Shown one piece after another: positions 53,027-62,195 of a stretch of 64,000 bases of DNA. Source of the stretch: UBA7672 sp044224605 (GTDB taxonomy: Bacteria > Pseudomonadota > Alphaproteobacteria > Caulobacterales > Hyphomonadaceae); NCBI GenBank assembly GCA_044224605.1, contig JBGAKC010000027.1, positions 1-64,000 on the forward strand, given 5' to 3'. The position numbers were made by a program, and so were the translations under genes. Within the stretch, counting starts at the first letter, position 1. Every line of letters begins with the position of its first letter. The notes under the pieces are model-generated. The model did not search any database. It worked only from the letters and a program-made list of their open reading frames with translations, and had not been told where the DNA came from.

Positions 53027-53413
53027 TCACGCCGGCGCGTGACAGACGGCCTCGATGTTGTGCCCGTCAGGGTCCAGCACGAACGCGCCGTAATAGGTCG
53101 GATGATAGAACGGCCTCAGTCCCGGCGGACCATTGTCCTTCCCGCCCGCAGCAATCGCCGCCCTGTAGAACTCATCGACCTTCGCACGACTCTCCGCCGC
53201 GAACGCCACATGCAGCAACTCCGTCGCGCGAGGCTGCTCGTTGATCCAGAAGTACGGCTTGAAGCCTTCGCCATAGCCCAGATAGGGCGTCGATCCCGTT
53301 TCGGCTTCCGACACATGCATTATCACGCTGACGCCCAGCGGCTTCAGCGCCTGATCATAGAAAGCCTTCGACCGCTTGATGTCCGTGACTTTCAGTCCGA
53401 TGTGATCGAGCAT
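53027..53413 (-). CDS. VOC (glyoxalase-fold) protein
   Basis: A 128-aa vicinal oxygen chelate protein. The first unit begins MLDHIGLKVTDIKRSKAFYD with the His ligand, and the last ends YHPTYYGAFVLDPDGHNIEA, a pattern shared with the paralogue at 30232-30636. Such proteins range from lactoylglutathione lyase-like to ring-cleavage types; none can be assigned here. It is convergent with the cytochrome gene. Confidence 0.86.
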   Translation of the reverse strand: MLDHIGLKVTDIKRSKAFYDQALKPLGVSVIMHVSEAETGSTPYLGYGEGFKPYFWINEQPRATELLHVAFAAESRAKVDEFYRAAIAAGGKDNGPPGLRPFYHPTYYGAFVLDPDGHNIEAVCHAPA

Positions 53414-53465
53414 CCAGCGTCTCCCTGACTGGCCCGCTGAACCATGCGCCCGCAGTCCGGAGGAG

Positions 53466-54173
53466 TCACGCCGCGTCGTGAAAGATGACGCCCACCGTGT
53501 AGCGCTCGCCTGTGCGCACGCGGCTCACGCCATGCCGCATCTTCACGCGATAGACGCCCTTCGCCCCCTGCACCGGCCGCTCGTTGACCGCGAAGATCAC
53601 CGCCTGTCCTTGCCTCAGCGGCGCCACTTCCACCCGCGACTGCATCCGCGGCCGCTGCTCCGTCAGCACGAACTCTCCGCCCGCAAAGTCCTCACCCGGC
53701 CGCGACAGCAGGAAGACCGCCTGCAGTGGGAACACCTGCTCGCCATAGAGATCCTGATGCAGGCAGTTGTAATCGCCCGCTCCATACTTGAGCAGCAATG
53801 GCGTCGACCGCGCCTGCCCCGCCGCATGACATTCCTTCAGGAAATCCGCGTGCTTCGCCGGAAACCGGGCCAGCCGCGCGAGCCTCTCCTCCCATCGGTT
53901 CGCGATCACTGCAAGATGCGGATAGAGCGCCGCCCGCAATGTGCTCACCGCCTCCGGCAACGGATAGGCAAAGTATTTATATTCGCCGCGTCCAAAGCCA
54001 TGACGCGCCATCACCACCTTCGAGCGGAACTGCGCGTCATCGTCATACGCTCGGCGCAGCCGCGCACATGTTGCTGCATCCAGCAGGGGCGGCGTCACAA
54101 CTGAGCCACCCGCATCAAGCTGCGCGCCCATGCCATCCCAGTCGAGTGCATTGATCGTCGTTTCCAGCGTCAT
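53466..54173 (-). CDS. 2OG-Fe(II) oxygenase (Oxygenase-NA / PF09859-like)
   Basis: A 235-aa non-haem dioxygenase. Iron ligands are H139 and D141 in NCLHQDLYGEQVFPLQ and distal H214 in MRHGVSRVRTGERYTVGV, with R220 or R224 holding 2-oxoglutarate. The layout matches the PF09859 group, once suggested to repair damaged DNA; its substrate is not established. It appears monocistronic and is divergent from the 2Fe-2S gene at 54447. Confidence 0.87.
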   Translation of the reverse strand: MTLETTINALDWDGMGAQLDAGGSVVTPPLLDAATCARLRRAYDDDAQFRSKVVMARHGFGRGEYKYFAYPLPEAVSTLRAALYPHLAVIANRWEERLARLARFPAKHADFLKECHAAGQARSTPLLLKYGAGDYNCLHQDLYGEQVFPLQAVFLLSRPGEDFAGGEFVLTEQRPRMQSRVEVAPLRQGQAVIFAVNERPVQGAKGVYRVKMRHGVSRVRTGERYTVGVIFHDAA

Positions 54174-54446
54174 GCGCCATGCATCTCACACGGCGATTCC
54201 ATACGCCGACGATTTTCGGCCGCTGCATCCGCCAGCGGCGCGCAAAAATTCCGATATTCGCGATGGAATATAGCGACTCCTGCATCCTCTTCTGGGCATT
54301 GCGTATTTTACGAATTGTGGGCATGCCGCGTTCACGAATGCTTCCCACGCCTTCTGGACACGGCGCCGCAACAGGCAAACGATAACGTCAAATGCAGACG
54401 CGTGCATGTTCCGCCGCGACTGCTGCAACGGTCAGAGGGTGTGGAA
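54174..54446. promoter_or_regulatory. Divergent region before the molybdenum hydroxylase operon
   Basis: About 270 bases, more AT-rich than the surroundings, between the oxygenase gene (minus) and the 2Fe-2S subunit (plus). GGAATATAG near 54262 offers a plausible -10, but I found no matched -35 or palindrome. No gene is supported. Confidence 0.35.
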
Positions 54447-54908
54447 ATGACCAGCTTCAAGCTGAATGGAAAACAGATGAGCGTGGAGGCTGACGCCGAC
54501 ACGCCCTTGCTCTGGGTAATACGTGACGAGGCCGGCCTCACCGGCACCAAGTTCGGGTGCGGTATCGGAATGTGCGGCGCCTGCACTGTCCATATCGGCG
54601 GCAAGGCCACGCGCTCCTGCATCACGCCGCTCAGCGCCGTTGAAGGCGCTGAAATCACGACGATCGAAGGCCTCGATCCAAAAGGTCAGCACCCTGTCCA
54701 GAAAGCCTGGCAGGACCTGCAGGTGCCGCAGTGCGGCTACTGCCAGTCCGGCCAGATCATGCAGGCCGCCGCTGTCCTCAAGGACAATCCCAACATCTCC
54801 GATGCCGACATCGACGCGCAGATGTCCGGCAATCTCTGCCGCTGCATGACCTACCCGCGTATTCGCGCCGCCGTGCGCCAGGCCGCCAACGCGATGAAGG
54901 GAGCCTGA
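54447..54908 (+). CDS. (2Fe-2S) subunit of a molybdenum hydroxylase
   Basis: A 153-aa electron-transfer subunit of the xanthine oxidase/isoquinoline oxidoreductase family. The plant-type cluster is C38, C43, C46 and C58 (FGCGIGMCGACTVHIGG), and the second cluster domain is C96/C99 with C131/C133 (QCGYCQSGQIM; NLCRCMTYPRIR). It passes electrons from the Mo centre of the next gene product, three bases downstream. The ATG at 54447 has GAGGGTG upstream. Confidence 0.94.
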   Translation: MTSFKLNGKQMSVEADADTPLLWVIRDEAGLTGTKFGCGIGMCGACTVHIGGKATRSCITPLSAVEGAEITTIEGLDPKGQHPVQKAWQDLQVPQCGYCQSGQIMQAAAVLKDNPNISDADIDAQMSGNLCRCMTYPRIRAAVRQAANAMKGA

Positions 54909-54911
54909 TCC

Positions 54912-57164
54912 ATGGATACGCCCAACACACCGATTCTCTCCCGCCGCGGCTTCCTCGTCGCTGCCGCCGGAACTGGCGTCGCCTTCTCCTTCCTGACGGC
55001 CTGCAACACTGAGGCCCCATCCACCGCCCCGCCCTACGAGCCAACGCAATGGTACGCGATCGACAACAACGGCATCGTCACCGTGAACGTGATCCGCGCC
55101 GAGATGGGCCAGCACGTCGGCACCTCGCTCGCCCGCATCCTCGCGGATGAACTCGAAGTGCCATGGCAGAACGTCCGCATCGCCCACGTCGACAGCGATC
55201 CGAAATGGGGCCTCATGGTCACCGGCGGTTCCTGGTCGGTCTGGCAGACCTATCCGCTCTACAGCCAGGCCGGCGCCGCCGGCCGCATGGCGCTCATCGA
55301 AGCCGGCGCGAAGGAACTCGGCGTCGATCCTACAACCTGCAAGGCAGAGAACGGCGAGATCGTCTCGGGCGGCAAGAAGATCTCCTACAAGGATCTCGTC
55401 CGCAAAGGCGTCAACAAGAGCTACACGCCCGAGGAACTCGCCAAGATCGCCTTCAAGCCGGTCGCTGACCGCAAGCTCATCGGCAAGCCCGTCACCTCGC
55501 TCGACATCGTCGAGAAGACCGACGGCACGGCCATCTACGGCATCGACGCCAAGGTCGAGGGCATGGTCTATGGCTGCCCCATCCTGCCGCCGACCCGCAA
55601 CGGATCGCAGGTCAACTACGTGATGGATGCCCCAGCAAAAGGCATCAAAGGCTACATCCAGACCGTCGTCCTCAAGGACCCTTCGAACACCGTTCCAGGC
55701 TGGGCCGTCGTCATCGCCGACAGCTGGTATGCAGCGAAGAAGGCCGCCGCCGCCATCACGCTGGAATACTCACCAGGCCCGACAGCCGATGTTTCCGAGA
55801 AGGATCTCCAGGATCACGCCGCCAAGCTGATCGCCGATCCGAAGAAGGGCTCCGTCCTTCCCGCGGCCGACACCAACACTGCCGCGGCTCTCAAGAAGGC
55901 GAAGTCCACCCTGGAGGCCACCTACACCACGGCGACCGCGCTCCACTTCCAGATGGAGCCGCTCAACGCGCTCGCCTTCCAGAAGGATGGCAAGTGGGAA
56001 ATCCACACCGGCAACCAGTGGCAGAGTCTCGTCCTGCCGTGGCTCGCCAAGGCGCTCGAAGTGCCCGAGACCGACGTCGTCATGCGCACGTATCGCCTTG
56101 GCGGCGGCTTCGGCCGGCGCCTCAATGGCGACTACGCGGTCGGCGCAGCCCTCGCCTCGAAGGCCATCGGCAAGCCGGTCAAGATGGTGATGACGCGCGA
56201 AGACGACGTGAAGTTCGACAGCGTCCGCTCGCCTTCCGTCCAGAAACTCAAGATGGGCTTCGACGGGTCCGGCAATCCCATCGCGATGGAACACCACGTC
56301 GCATGCGGCTGGCCGACTGAAGTCATGGCGCCGTTCTTCATGCCGAAGGGCGAGAAGGACGCGCCGTTCGATCCGTTCGCCATCAACGGGGCAAATCACT
56401 GGTACAGCGTCGGCGCCCACAAGGTCCGCGCCGTCTCCAACGATCTCGCCAACCAGACCTTCCGCCCCGGCTGGCTCCGTTCGGTCGGCCCCGGCTTCAC
56501 CAACTGGGCGCTCGAAAGCTTCATGGACGAGGCCGCCCACAAGCTGAAGATGGACCCGGTGGAGTTCCGCGTGAAACTCCTCAAGGCCGAAGGCGCGAAT
56601 GCAGGCACGGCGCCCAACTCAGTCGGCGGAGCGTCTCGCCAGGCCAACGTCGTGAAGCTCGCCGCCCAGAAAGCCGGCTGGGGCTCGCCTCTCCCGGCCG
56701 GCACAGGCCTCGGCCTCGCCACCTCCTTCGGTCAGGAGCGTGACATGCCGACCTGGGTCGCCTGTGTCGCCCGCGTCAACGTCGACAAGGGCACAGGCCA
56801 GGTGAAGGTCGAGAAACTCACCCTCGTCGCCGACGCCGGCACGATCGTCGATCCCGACGGCGCCCTGGCGCAGATGCAGGGCGCCTCCCTCTGGGGCCTG
56901 TCCCTCGCGCTTCACGAAGGCACCGAGTTCGAGAATGGCAACGTCAAGGCGACCAACCTCGGCGCCTATACGCCGCTGCGCATCAACGACGTTCCAGACC
57001 TTGACATCACCTTCGTCGACTCGACGGAAGCCCCTGTTGGCCTTGGTGAACCGGCGACCACGGTTGTCGGCCCTGCCATCGGCAACGCGATATTTAACGC
57101 CGTTGGCGCCCGCCTCCGGCATATCCCGATCACGCCCGCTGCAGTGAAAGCCGCCATGACGTGA
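54912..57164 (+). CDS. Molybdopterin-binding aldehyde/N-heterocycle oxidoreductase large subunit
   Basis: A 750-aa Mo-cofactor subunit resembling IorB-type and aldehyde dehydrogenase large subunits. The N-terminus carries a Tat signal (SRRGFLVAAAGTGVAF), with a possible lipobox Cys31 (FLTAC). MoCo-binding blocks include RTYRLGGGFGRRLNGDYAV, and the catalytic Glu is expected in PVGLGEPATTVVGPAIG near the end. There is no FAD subunit; periplasmic family members pass electrons to cytochromes, but none is adjacent. The final bases overlap the dioxygenase start (GTGA). Substrate unknown: aldehyde, N-heterocycle or similar. Confidence 0.92.
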   Translation: MDTPNTPILSRRGFLVAAAGTGVAFSFLTACNTEAPSTAPPYEPTQWYAIDNNGIVTVNVIRAEMGQHVGTSLARILADELEVPWQNVRIAHVDSDPKWGLMVTGGSWSVWQTYPLYSQAGAAGRMALIEAGAKELGVDPTTCKAENGEIVSGGKKISYKDLVRKGVNKSYTPEELAKIAFKPVADRKLIGKPVTSLDIVEKTDGTAIYGIDAKVEGMVYGCPILPPTRNGSQVNYVMDAPAKGIKGYIQTVVLKDPSNTVPGWAVVIADSWYAAKKAAAAITLEYSPGPTADVSEKDLQDHAAKLIADPKKGSVLPAADTNTAAALKKAKSTLEATYTTATALHFQMEPLNALAFQKDGKWEIHTGNQWQSLVLPWLAKALEVPETDVVMRTYRLGGGFGRRLNGDYAVGAALASKAIGKPVKMVMTREDDVKFDSVRSPSVQKLKMGFDGSGNPIAMEHHVACGWPTEVMAPFFMPKGEKDAPFDPFAINGANHWYSVGAHKVRAVSNDLANQTFRPGWLRSVGPGFTNWALESFMDEAAHKLKMDPVEFRVKLLKAEGANAGTAPNSVGGASRQANVVKLAAQKAGWGSPLPAGTGLGLATSFGQERDMPTWVACVARVNVDKGTGQVKVEKLTLVADAGTIVDPDGALAQMQGASLWGLSLALHEGTEFENGNVKATNLGAYTPLRINDVPDLDITFVDSTEAPVGLGEPATTVVGPAIGNAIFNAVGARLRHIPITPAAVKAAMT

Positions 57165-58000
57165 TCCGCGTCGAGCCCTCCTCCGAGGCTTGTGGCGCGA
57201 GCGTCACCGGGATCGACCTGACACTGCCGCTCGATCCCGGCGACGTCTCAGCCATTCGCGCGGCGTGGCTCAAGCATCACGTGCTGGCTTTCCCGGACCA
57301 GCACATGAGCGACGACGATCTCGAACGCTACACAATGGCCTTCGGCGGCTTCGGCCATGACCCCTTCATTGCGCCCATCCCCGGCCGCAGCCACGTCATC
57401 GCCGTGCAGCGCCTCGCCAACGAAACCTCGCAGCTCTTCGCCGAAAACTGGCATAGCGACTGGAGCTTCCAGGCGCGTCCACCCGCCGGCACATGCCTCT
57501 ATGGCATCACCATCCCGCCGGTCGGCGGCGACACCCTCTTCGCCAACCAGCACGCCGCCCTCGACGCCATGCCCGCCGCCCTGCGCAAGCCGCTCGACGG
57601 CAGGATGGCGATCCATTCCGCCGTGAAGGCCTACGCGCCCCAAGGCACATACGGCGAAAAGGACAAACCCAGGCGCTCGATGGACATTCGTCCCTCGCGC
57701 GACGCCGAAGCGACCCAACTCCATCCGCTTATCCGCAAGCACCCGGAAACAGGCCGCGAAGGCATCTTCTCCTGCTTCGGCTACATCATCGGCATCGAGG
57801 GCATGCCGGAAACCGAATCGACGCCATTGCTGCTCGAACTTTATCATTGGCAGTCGCGCCCGGAATTCCAGTACCGCCACAAATGGCGGCCCAACATGCT
57901 GCTGATGTGGGACAACCGCTCGGTCCTCCATGCCGCCACCGGCGGCTATGCCGGCCACGACCGCATCCTCCACCGCACCACCATCGCCGCCTCGCCCTGA
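57161..58000 (+). CDS. TauD/TfdA-family 2OG dioxygenase
   Basis: A 279-aa alpha-ketoglutarate dioxygenase. The GTG at 57161 overlaps the large-subunit stop, indicating coupling. Iron ligands are H98 and D100 (NWHSDWSFQARPPAG), with the distal His and Arg near the end (VLHAATGGYAGHDRILHRTT). The GASVTGIDLTLPLD N-terminus is typical of TauD/TfdA. Members attack taurine, phenoxyacids, sulfate esters and others; the operon suggests a side-chain or ring hydroxylation in the same pathway as the Mo enzyme. Confidence 0.9.
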   Translation: MIRVEPSSEACGASVTGIDLTLPLDPGDVSAIRAAWLKHHVLAFPDQHMSDDDLERYTMAFGGFGHDPFIAPIPGRSHVIAVQRLANETSQLFAENWHSDWSFQARPPAGTCLYGITIPPVGGDTLFANQHAALDAMPAALRKPLDGRMAIHSAVKAYAPQGTYGEKDKPRRSMDIRPSRDAEATQLHPLIRKHPETGREGIFSCFGYIIGIEGMPETESTPLLLELYHWQSRPEFQYRHKWRPNMLLMWDNRSVLHAATGGYAGHDRILHRTTIAASP

Positions 58001-58049
58001 GGGCGCCACCTGCGCTAGACTGCTTCCCGTTGAGTGCGAGGAAGCAAGC

Positions 58050-59666
58050 ATGACCGCCGGCCTGATGCAGACGCCGCCGCTGCAGATCATCGACATCCTG
58101 AAGTTTGCCGCGACCGCGCATCCCAGGCGCGCAATCGTCTCCCGCCTCGTCGACGAACCGATCTGGCGCTACGACTACGCCCAATGCCTCCGCCGAACCG
58201 CGCAGACCGCCAATGCCCTGAAGCGCCTCGGCGTGAAGGCCGGCGACCGCGTCACCAGCCTCGCCTGGAACACCCACCGACATCTCGAACTCTTCTACGC
58301 CGTCCCTGGTCTCGGCGCCGTCCTGCACACGGCCAACCCGCGTCTGTTCGACGAACAGATCATCTACACCATCAACCACGCCGAAAGCCGCGTCGTCCTC
58401 TTCGACCGCAACTTTCTCGGCGTCATCGAACGCATCGCGCCGCAGCTTCCCAACATCCGTACCTGGATCATGCTTTCCGACGAACAGCGCACCACACCCG
58501 GCGCCGTCAACGCTCTCAGCTACGAAGCACTTCTCTCAAAAGAGAGTGACGCCATCGCCTGGCCCGCCAACAACGAGAACACGGGCGCCTTCCTCTGCTA
58601 TACCTCCGGCACCACGGGCGACCCCAAGGGCGTGCTCTATTCCCACCGCGCCGTCGTCCTCCATGCGATGGCTTCAGGGCTGGCAGGCGCCTTCGGCTTC
58701 AACGCATTCGATGTCGTGATGCCGTGCTCCTCGCTCTACCACGCCACGGCCTGGGGCCTGCCCTTCGCCGCGCCGATCAGCGGCTGCAAGATGGTCCTGC
58801 CGTGCGACAAGATGGATGGCGCGAGCCTGCAGGAACTCATCGTCAATGAAGGCGTCACCTTCTCCGGCGGCGTCCCCACGATCTGGACGATGTACCTCGC
58901 GCATCTTGAACAGACCGGCCAGAAGCCCGGCCGGCTCGAACGCCTCGTCATCGGCGGCTCCGCCGTGCCGCGCGCTATGGCCGAGAGCTTCAAGAAGAAA
59001 TACGGCGTCCGCATCCTCCAGATCTGGGGCATGACCGAAACCTGCCCGCTCGGCGTCGTCGCCACGCCTACGCCCGAACTCGCCGAAGCCGGCGAGGAAG
59101 CGATGGACGAAGCCATATGGACCCGCCAGGGCCGCCTGCAGTTCGGCATCGAACTCAAGATCATCGACGATGACGGCAAGGACCTGCCATGGGATGGCGA
59201 AGCCTCCGGCGCGCTGCTCGTGCGCGGCCCATGGGTCGTCCAGCGCTACTTCCGCAAGGATGCCGACGCCACCGACGCGGATGGCTGGTTCGACACCGGC
59301 GACATCGCCACCATCGACGCAAACGGCTTCATGCGCATCACTGACCGCAAGAAGGACGTCATCAAGTCCGGCGGCGAATGGATTTCCTCCATCGACCTCG
59401 AGAACATCGCCGTCGGCTGTCCCGGCGTGAAGATCGCCGCCGTCGTCGGCGTGCCGCATCCGAAGTGGGAAGAGCGCCCGTTGCTCGTCATCGAACGCCA
59501 TGACGGCGCCTCCGTCTCGGAAGCCGACGTCTACGCCTTCCTCGAACCCCGCATCGTCAAATGGTGGAAACCCGACCGCGTGATCTTCGCCTCGGTCCCG
59601 CTCACCGCGACGGGCAAGATCGACAAGAAGGTCCTGCGTAGCCGCTACGCAGACGCGCTGAGCTAA
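58050..59666 (+). CDS. Fatty-acid/aryl-acid CoA ligase (AMP-forming)
   Basis: A 538-aa adenylate-forming ligase. Motif A3 is LCYTSGTTGDPKGVLYSHR, A5 is LQIWGMTETCPLG, A7/A8 are DGWFDTGDIATID and DRKKDVIKSGGEWISS, and the catalytic Lys lies in LTATGKIDKKVLR. Length and ending match medium/long-chain fatty-acid CoA ligases (AlkK-like) and DmdB-like enzymes. The ATG at 58050 has a GAGGAAG site. Same direction as, and 49 bases after, the dioxygenase gene; it probably activates the acid product of the operon. Convergent with mutY, overlapping by four bases. Confidence 0.92.
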   Translation: MTAGLMQTPPLQIIDILKFAATAHPRRAIVSRLVDEPIWRYDYAQCLRRTAQTANALKRLGVKAGDRVTSLAWNTHRHLELFYAVPGLGAVLHTANPRLFDEQIIYTINHAESRVVLFDRNFLGVIERIAPQLPNIRTWIMLSDEQRTTPGAVNALSYEALLSKESDAIAWPANNENTGAFLCYTSGTTGDPKGVLYSHRAVVLHAMASGLAGAFGFNAFDVVMPCSSLYHATAWGLPFAAPISGCKMVLPCDKMDGASLQELIVNEGVTFSGGVPTIWTMYLAHLEQTGQKPGRLERLVIGGSAVPRAMAESFKKKYGVRILQIWGMTETCPLGVVATPTPELAEAGEEAMDEAIWTRQGRLQFGIELKIIDDDGKDLPWDGEASGALLVRGPWVVQRYFRKDADATDADGWFDTGDIATIDANGFMRITDRKKDVIKSGGEWISSIDLENIAVGCPGVKIAAVVGVPHPKWEERPLLVIERHDGASVSEADVYAFLEPRIVKWWKPDRVIFASVPLTATGKIDKKVLRSRYADALS

Positions 59667-60751
59667 CGCTTCTTCGCCCCACCCAACGCCAGCGCAACCG
59701 CCTTCCGCCCCACCGTCGGCAGCGCCGCAAGCGCGCCCTCCTGCGCCATCCATTCGCCGCCAGCCTTCGCGCGCGGCCCCGCTTCCGCGCGCCACACCTC
59801 AAGCTTCAGCGCAAAGTGCGTGAACACGTGCCGCACTTCGCCCACGCGCTCCCAGTCAAACTTCCCCGGCGCGCCCTCCAGCGGATCATCGGCCTTCACC
59901 TCGGTCCAAGCACTCGTCGGCGGCATCACCATCCCGCCCAGCAATCCGCTCGGCGGCCGCCTCACCAGCATCACCTCATCCCCGCGCACCAGCACGAACG
60001 CCGATCCATGCCGCGTCGGCGTCGCCTTCTTCTCCGCCTTCACGGGATAGCGCTCCGAATCACCCTCCGCCCGCGCCGAACAGAACTCCGCCAGCGGACA
60101 GATCAGGCAGTTCGGCTTCCGCGGCGTGCACACCGTCGCGCCGAGGTCCATCAGCGCCTGGGCCAGATCCCCCGCCCGCCCATCCTTCGGCAACGCATCC
60201 GCCAGCGACTGCGCATGATGAGCGATCACGCCCTTCGCCTCGCGCCAGCCTTTATCGGTTCCGTCCGACCCGATAGCCCACAGCCGCGAGACCACCCGCT
60301 CGATATTCCCGTCGACCGGCGCAACCCGCTCATCGAACGCGATCGAGGCGATCGCCGCAGCCGTGTAAGGCCCGATCCCCGGCAGCGCCAGCAGCCCTTT
60401 CGCATCCTGTGGAAAACCACCTCGCTCCGCCACGACTTTTGCACAGGCATGCAGGTTCCGTGCGCGGCTGTAATACCCGAGCCCTGCCCACGCCGCCGAC
60501 ACATCTTCCCACTTCGCCGCAGCCAGCTTGGCAATGCGGGGCCACCGTTTCCGGAACGCCTCAATGTACGGCGCGGCATGCGGAATCGTCGTCTGCTGCA
60601 GCATCACTTCGCTGAGCCAAACCAGATAAGGATCAGGCTTCACGCCCTTGTCCCGCTCCGCCGGCCCGATCCGCCACGGCAGCGCCCGGCCATACCGCCG
60701 GTACCAGCGATCCACCGCGGTGAGCATCTTCTTGAGGCTGTGAATGGCCAT
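59663..60751 (-). CDS. mutY: A/G-specific adenine glycosylase
   Basis: A 362-aa repair enzyme that removes adenine mispaired with 8-oxoG. Catalytic Glu48 lies in YLVWLSEVMLQQTTIP, the helix-hairpin-helix is LLALPGIGPYTAAAI, and the catalytic Asp is in APVDGNIERV. The 4Fe-4S loop is CTPRKPNCLICPLAEFC. A C-terminal Nudix-like domain recognises 8-oxoG. Start at 60751 (MAIHSLKK); the frame extends to 60805 but would overlap the divergent DciA-like gene. Confidence 0.96.
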   Translation of the reverse strand: MAIHSLKKMLTAVDRWYRRYGRALPWRIGPAERDKGVKPDPYLVWLSEVMLQQTTIPHAAPYIEAFRKRWPRIAKLAAAKWEDVSAAWAGLGYYSRARNLHACAKVVAERGGFPQDAKGLLALPGIGPYTAAAIASIAFDERVAPVDGNIERVVSRLWAIGSDGTDKGWREAKGVIAHHAQSLADALPKDGRAGDLAQALMDLGATVCTPRKPNCLICPLAEFCSARAEGDSERYPVKAEKKATPTRHGSAFVLVRGDEVMLVRRPPSGLLGGMVMPPTSAWTEVKADDPLEGAPGKFDWERVGEVRHVFTHFALKLEVWRAEAGPRAKAGGEWMAQEGALAALPTVGRKAVALALGGAKKR

Positions 60752-60795
60752 GGGGTCCGAAACGATCTGCCTCCGGCCATTCCGACGAAACGCAA

Positions 60796-61344
60796 ATGCT
60801 GGCAAGAAGGAGCATGTCCATCGACTGGAACGAGCGCGAGAAGGAACGGCAGGCTGAAGCCCGTTTGGCGGAAACCCACGCCATTCCGGTCTATCGCAAC
60901 GCCCGCCCCATGGGCGTCGCCCTCGCCAAGGCCCTGCGCCCGCTCCTGAAGGAGGCCGGCCCCGCGCCGGAAACGCTCCAGTCGCGCTGGCCGGAAATCG
61001 TCGGGCTGCGCCTCGCCGCCGTGACCCAGCCGATCCGCGTCGCCCGCGCCAGGGGAGGCAATGTCCTCCACCTCCGTGTACCCTCCGCCGCAGCCCCCAT
61101 CGTCCAGCACGCGACCGATCACATCATCGAGCGCGTGAACCTCGCCTCCGGCTCGAAGATCACCTCGCTCAAGATCGTCCAGACCGCCCCGCAAAGGCAG
61201 CTGGCGCTGGTCACCGCTCGCCCGTTGACGCCCGAACAGCGCGAGGCCCTCGTGAAGCGCCTCGCCCCGGTCAAGACCCCCGCCATCCGCAACGCCCTGG
61301 CCCAGCTGGGCGAAGCCATCCTCACTGGCCAGCGCAAGGGATAA
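60796..61344 (+). CDS. DUF721/DciA-family protein
   Basis: A 182-aa protein with the DUF721 domain (KALRPLLKEAG; LQSRWPEIVGLRLAAVTQP; NVLHLRVPSAAAPIVQHA). DciA members load the replicative helicase DnaB in bacteria lacking DnaC. A basic, low-complexity N-terminus precedes the domain. The start may be 60796 or the ATG at 60814, where AAGGAG lies too close. It is divergent from mutY and precedes the dsbA pair, the gene order seen in Caulobacter around smc. Confidence 0.85.
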   Translation: MLARRSMSIDWNEREKERQAEARLAETHAIPVYRNARPMGVALAKALRPLLKEAGPAPETLQSRWPEIVGLRLAAVTQPIRVARARGGNVLHLRVPSAAAPIVQHATDHIIERVNLASGSKITSLKIVQTAPQRQLALVTARPLTPEQREALVKRLAPVKTPAIRNALAQLGEAILTGQRKG

Positions 61345-61420
61345 CAGCCTTGCGAACTTGGTAACGTTGACCCGCCGCGCCTCTTTGGCCAAAACCTCCG
61401 CAAAGCCCTGAGGAACCAAT

Positions 61421-62188
61421 ATGTCCCCGTCCCTGACCTTCCGCCTTGCCGCCGGCGCAATCGCCGCAATCGCGCTCGCCGCCTGCTCCGGCCAGAGCGG
61501 ACAAGGCGCTGCGGGCAATTTCAAGCCAGTCCCCGTTTCGCCGATCATCGGCGATGTCACGCTCGGCAGCGAAACGGCCAAGGTCCATGTCGTCGAATAC
61601 GCCGCACTCTCCTGCCCGCACTGCCGCGACTTCTGGAAGTGGGAATTCCCCAAGCTCAAGGCCGACTACATCGACACCGGCAAGATCAAGTACACCTACC
61701 GCGATTACCCGCTCGAAGGCGATCCGCAGACCGGCAAAGCCGTCGATGGCCTCGGCGTGTTGCTCGCTTCAGTCTCGCGCTGCGCGGGCAAGGACAAGTA
61801 CTACGCGATGATCGATGAATTCTTCACGCGCCAGTACGACGTGATGGTCGCTGCCCAGTCCGGCAGCGCTCTCCCCGTGCTCAACGAGATCGGCGCCAAG
61901 AACGGCCTCACGCCCGACCAGATCCTCACCTGCATCGACTACCAGCCCGAGCTGAAAGCATCGATCAAGCAGTCGCATGACGACGCGATGCTCAAGGGCG
62001 TGCGTTCCACGCCGACGATCTTCATCAACGACGAGCTTCTGGAGAACCCGACGATCGAGAACATCATCGCTGCGATCGACGCCAAACTCAGCGGCGCGCC
62101 TGCGGCGGCCACCACGCCCGCGCCGACGACGCCGCCTGCGCCGCAGCCGCAACCTGCCGCTCCGACCCCGGCCCCGCCGCCGTCGTAG
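61421..62188 (+). CDS. DsbA-family thioredoxin-fold lipoprotein 1
   Basis: A 255-aa periplasmic disulfide protein. Lipobox ending ALAAC with Cys22. Active site C65-PH-C68 (ALSCPHCRDFWKWEF), cis-Pro in RSTPTIFIND. A Pro/Thr/Ala-rich tail of about 35 residues follows. It is followed seven bases later by a second DsbA-type gene. CPHC is the usual oxidant motif of DsbA. Neighbouring smc and the DciA-like gene are conserved in Caulobacterales. Confidence 0.92.
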   Translation: MSPSLTFRLAAGAIAAIALAACSGQSGQGAAGNFKPVPVSPIIGDVTLGSETAKVHVVEYAALSCPHCRDFWKWEFPKLKADYIDTGKIKYTYRDYPLEGDPQTGKAVDGLGVLLASVSRCAGKDKYYAMIDEFFTRQYDVMVAAQSGSALPVLNEIGAKNGLTPDQILTCIDYQPELKASIKQSHDDAMLKGVRSTPTIFINDELLENPTIENIIAAIDAKLSGAPAAATTPAPTTPPAPQPQPAAPTPAPPPS

Positions 62189-62195
62189 CCGTCAG

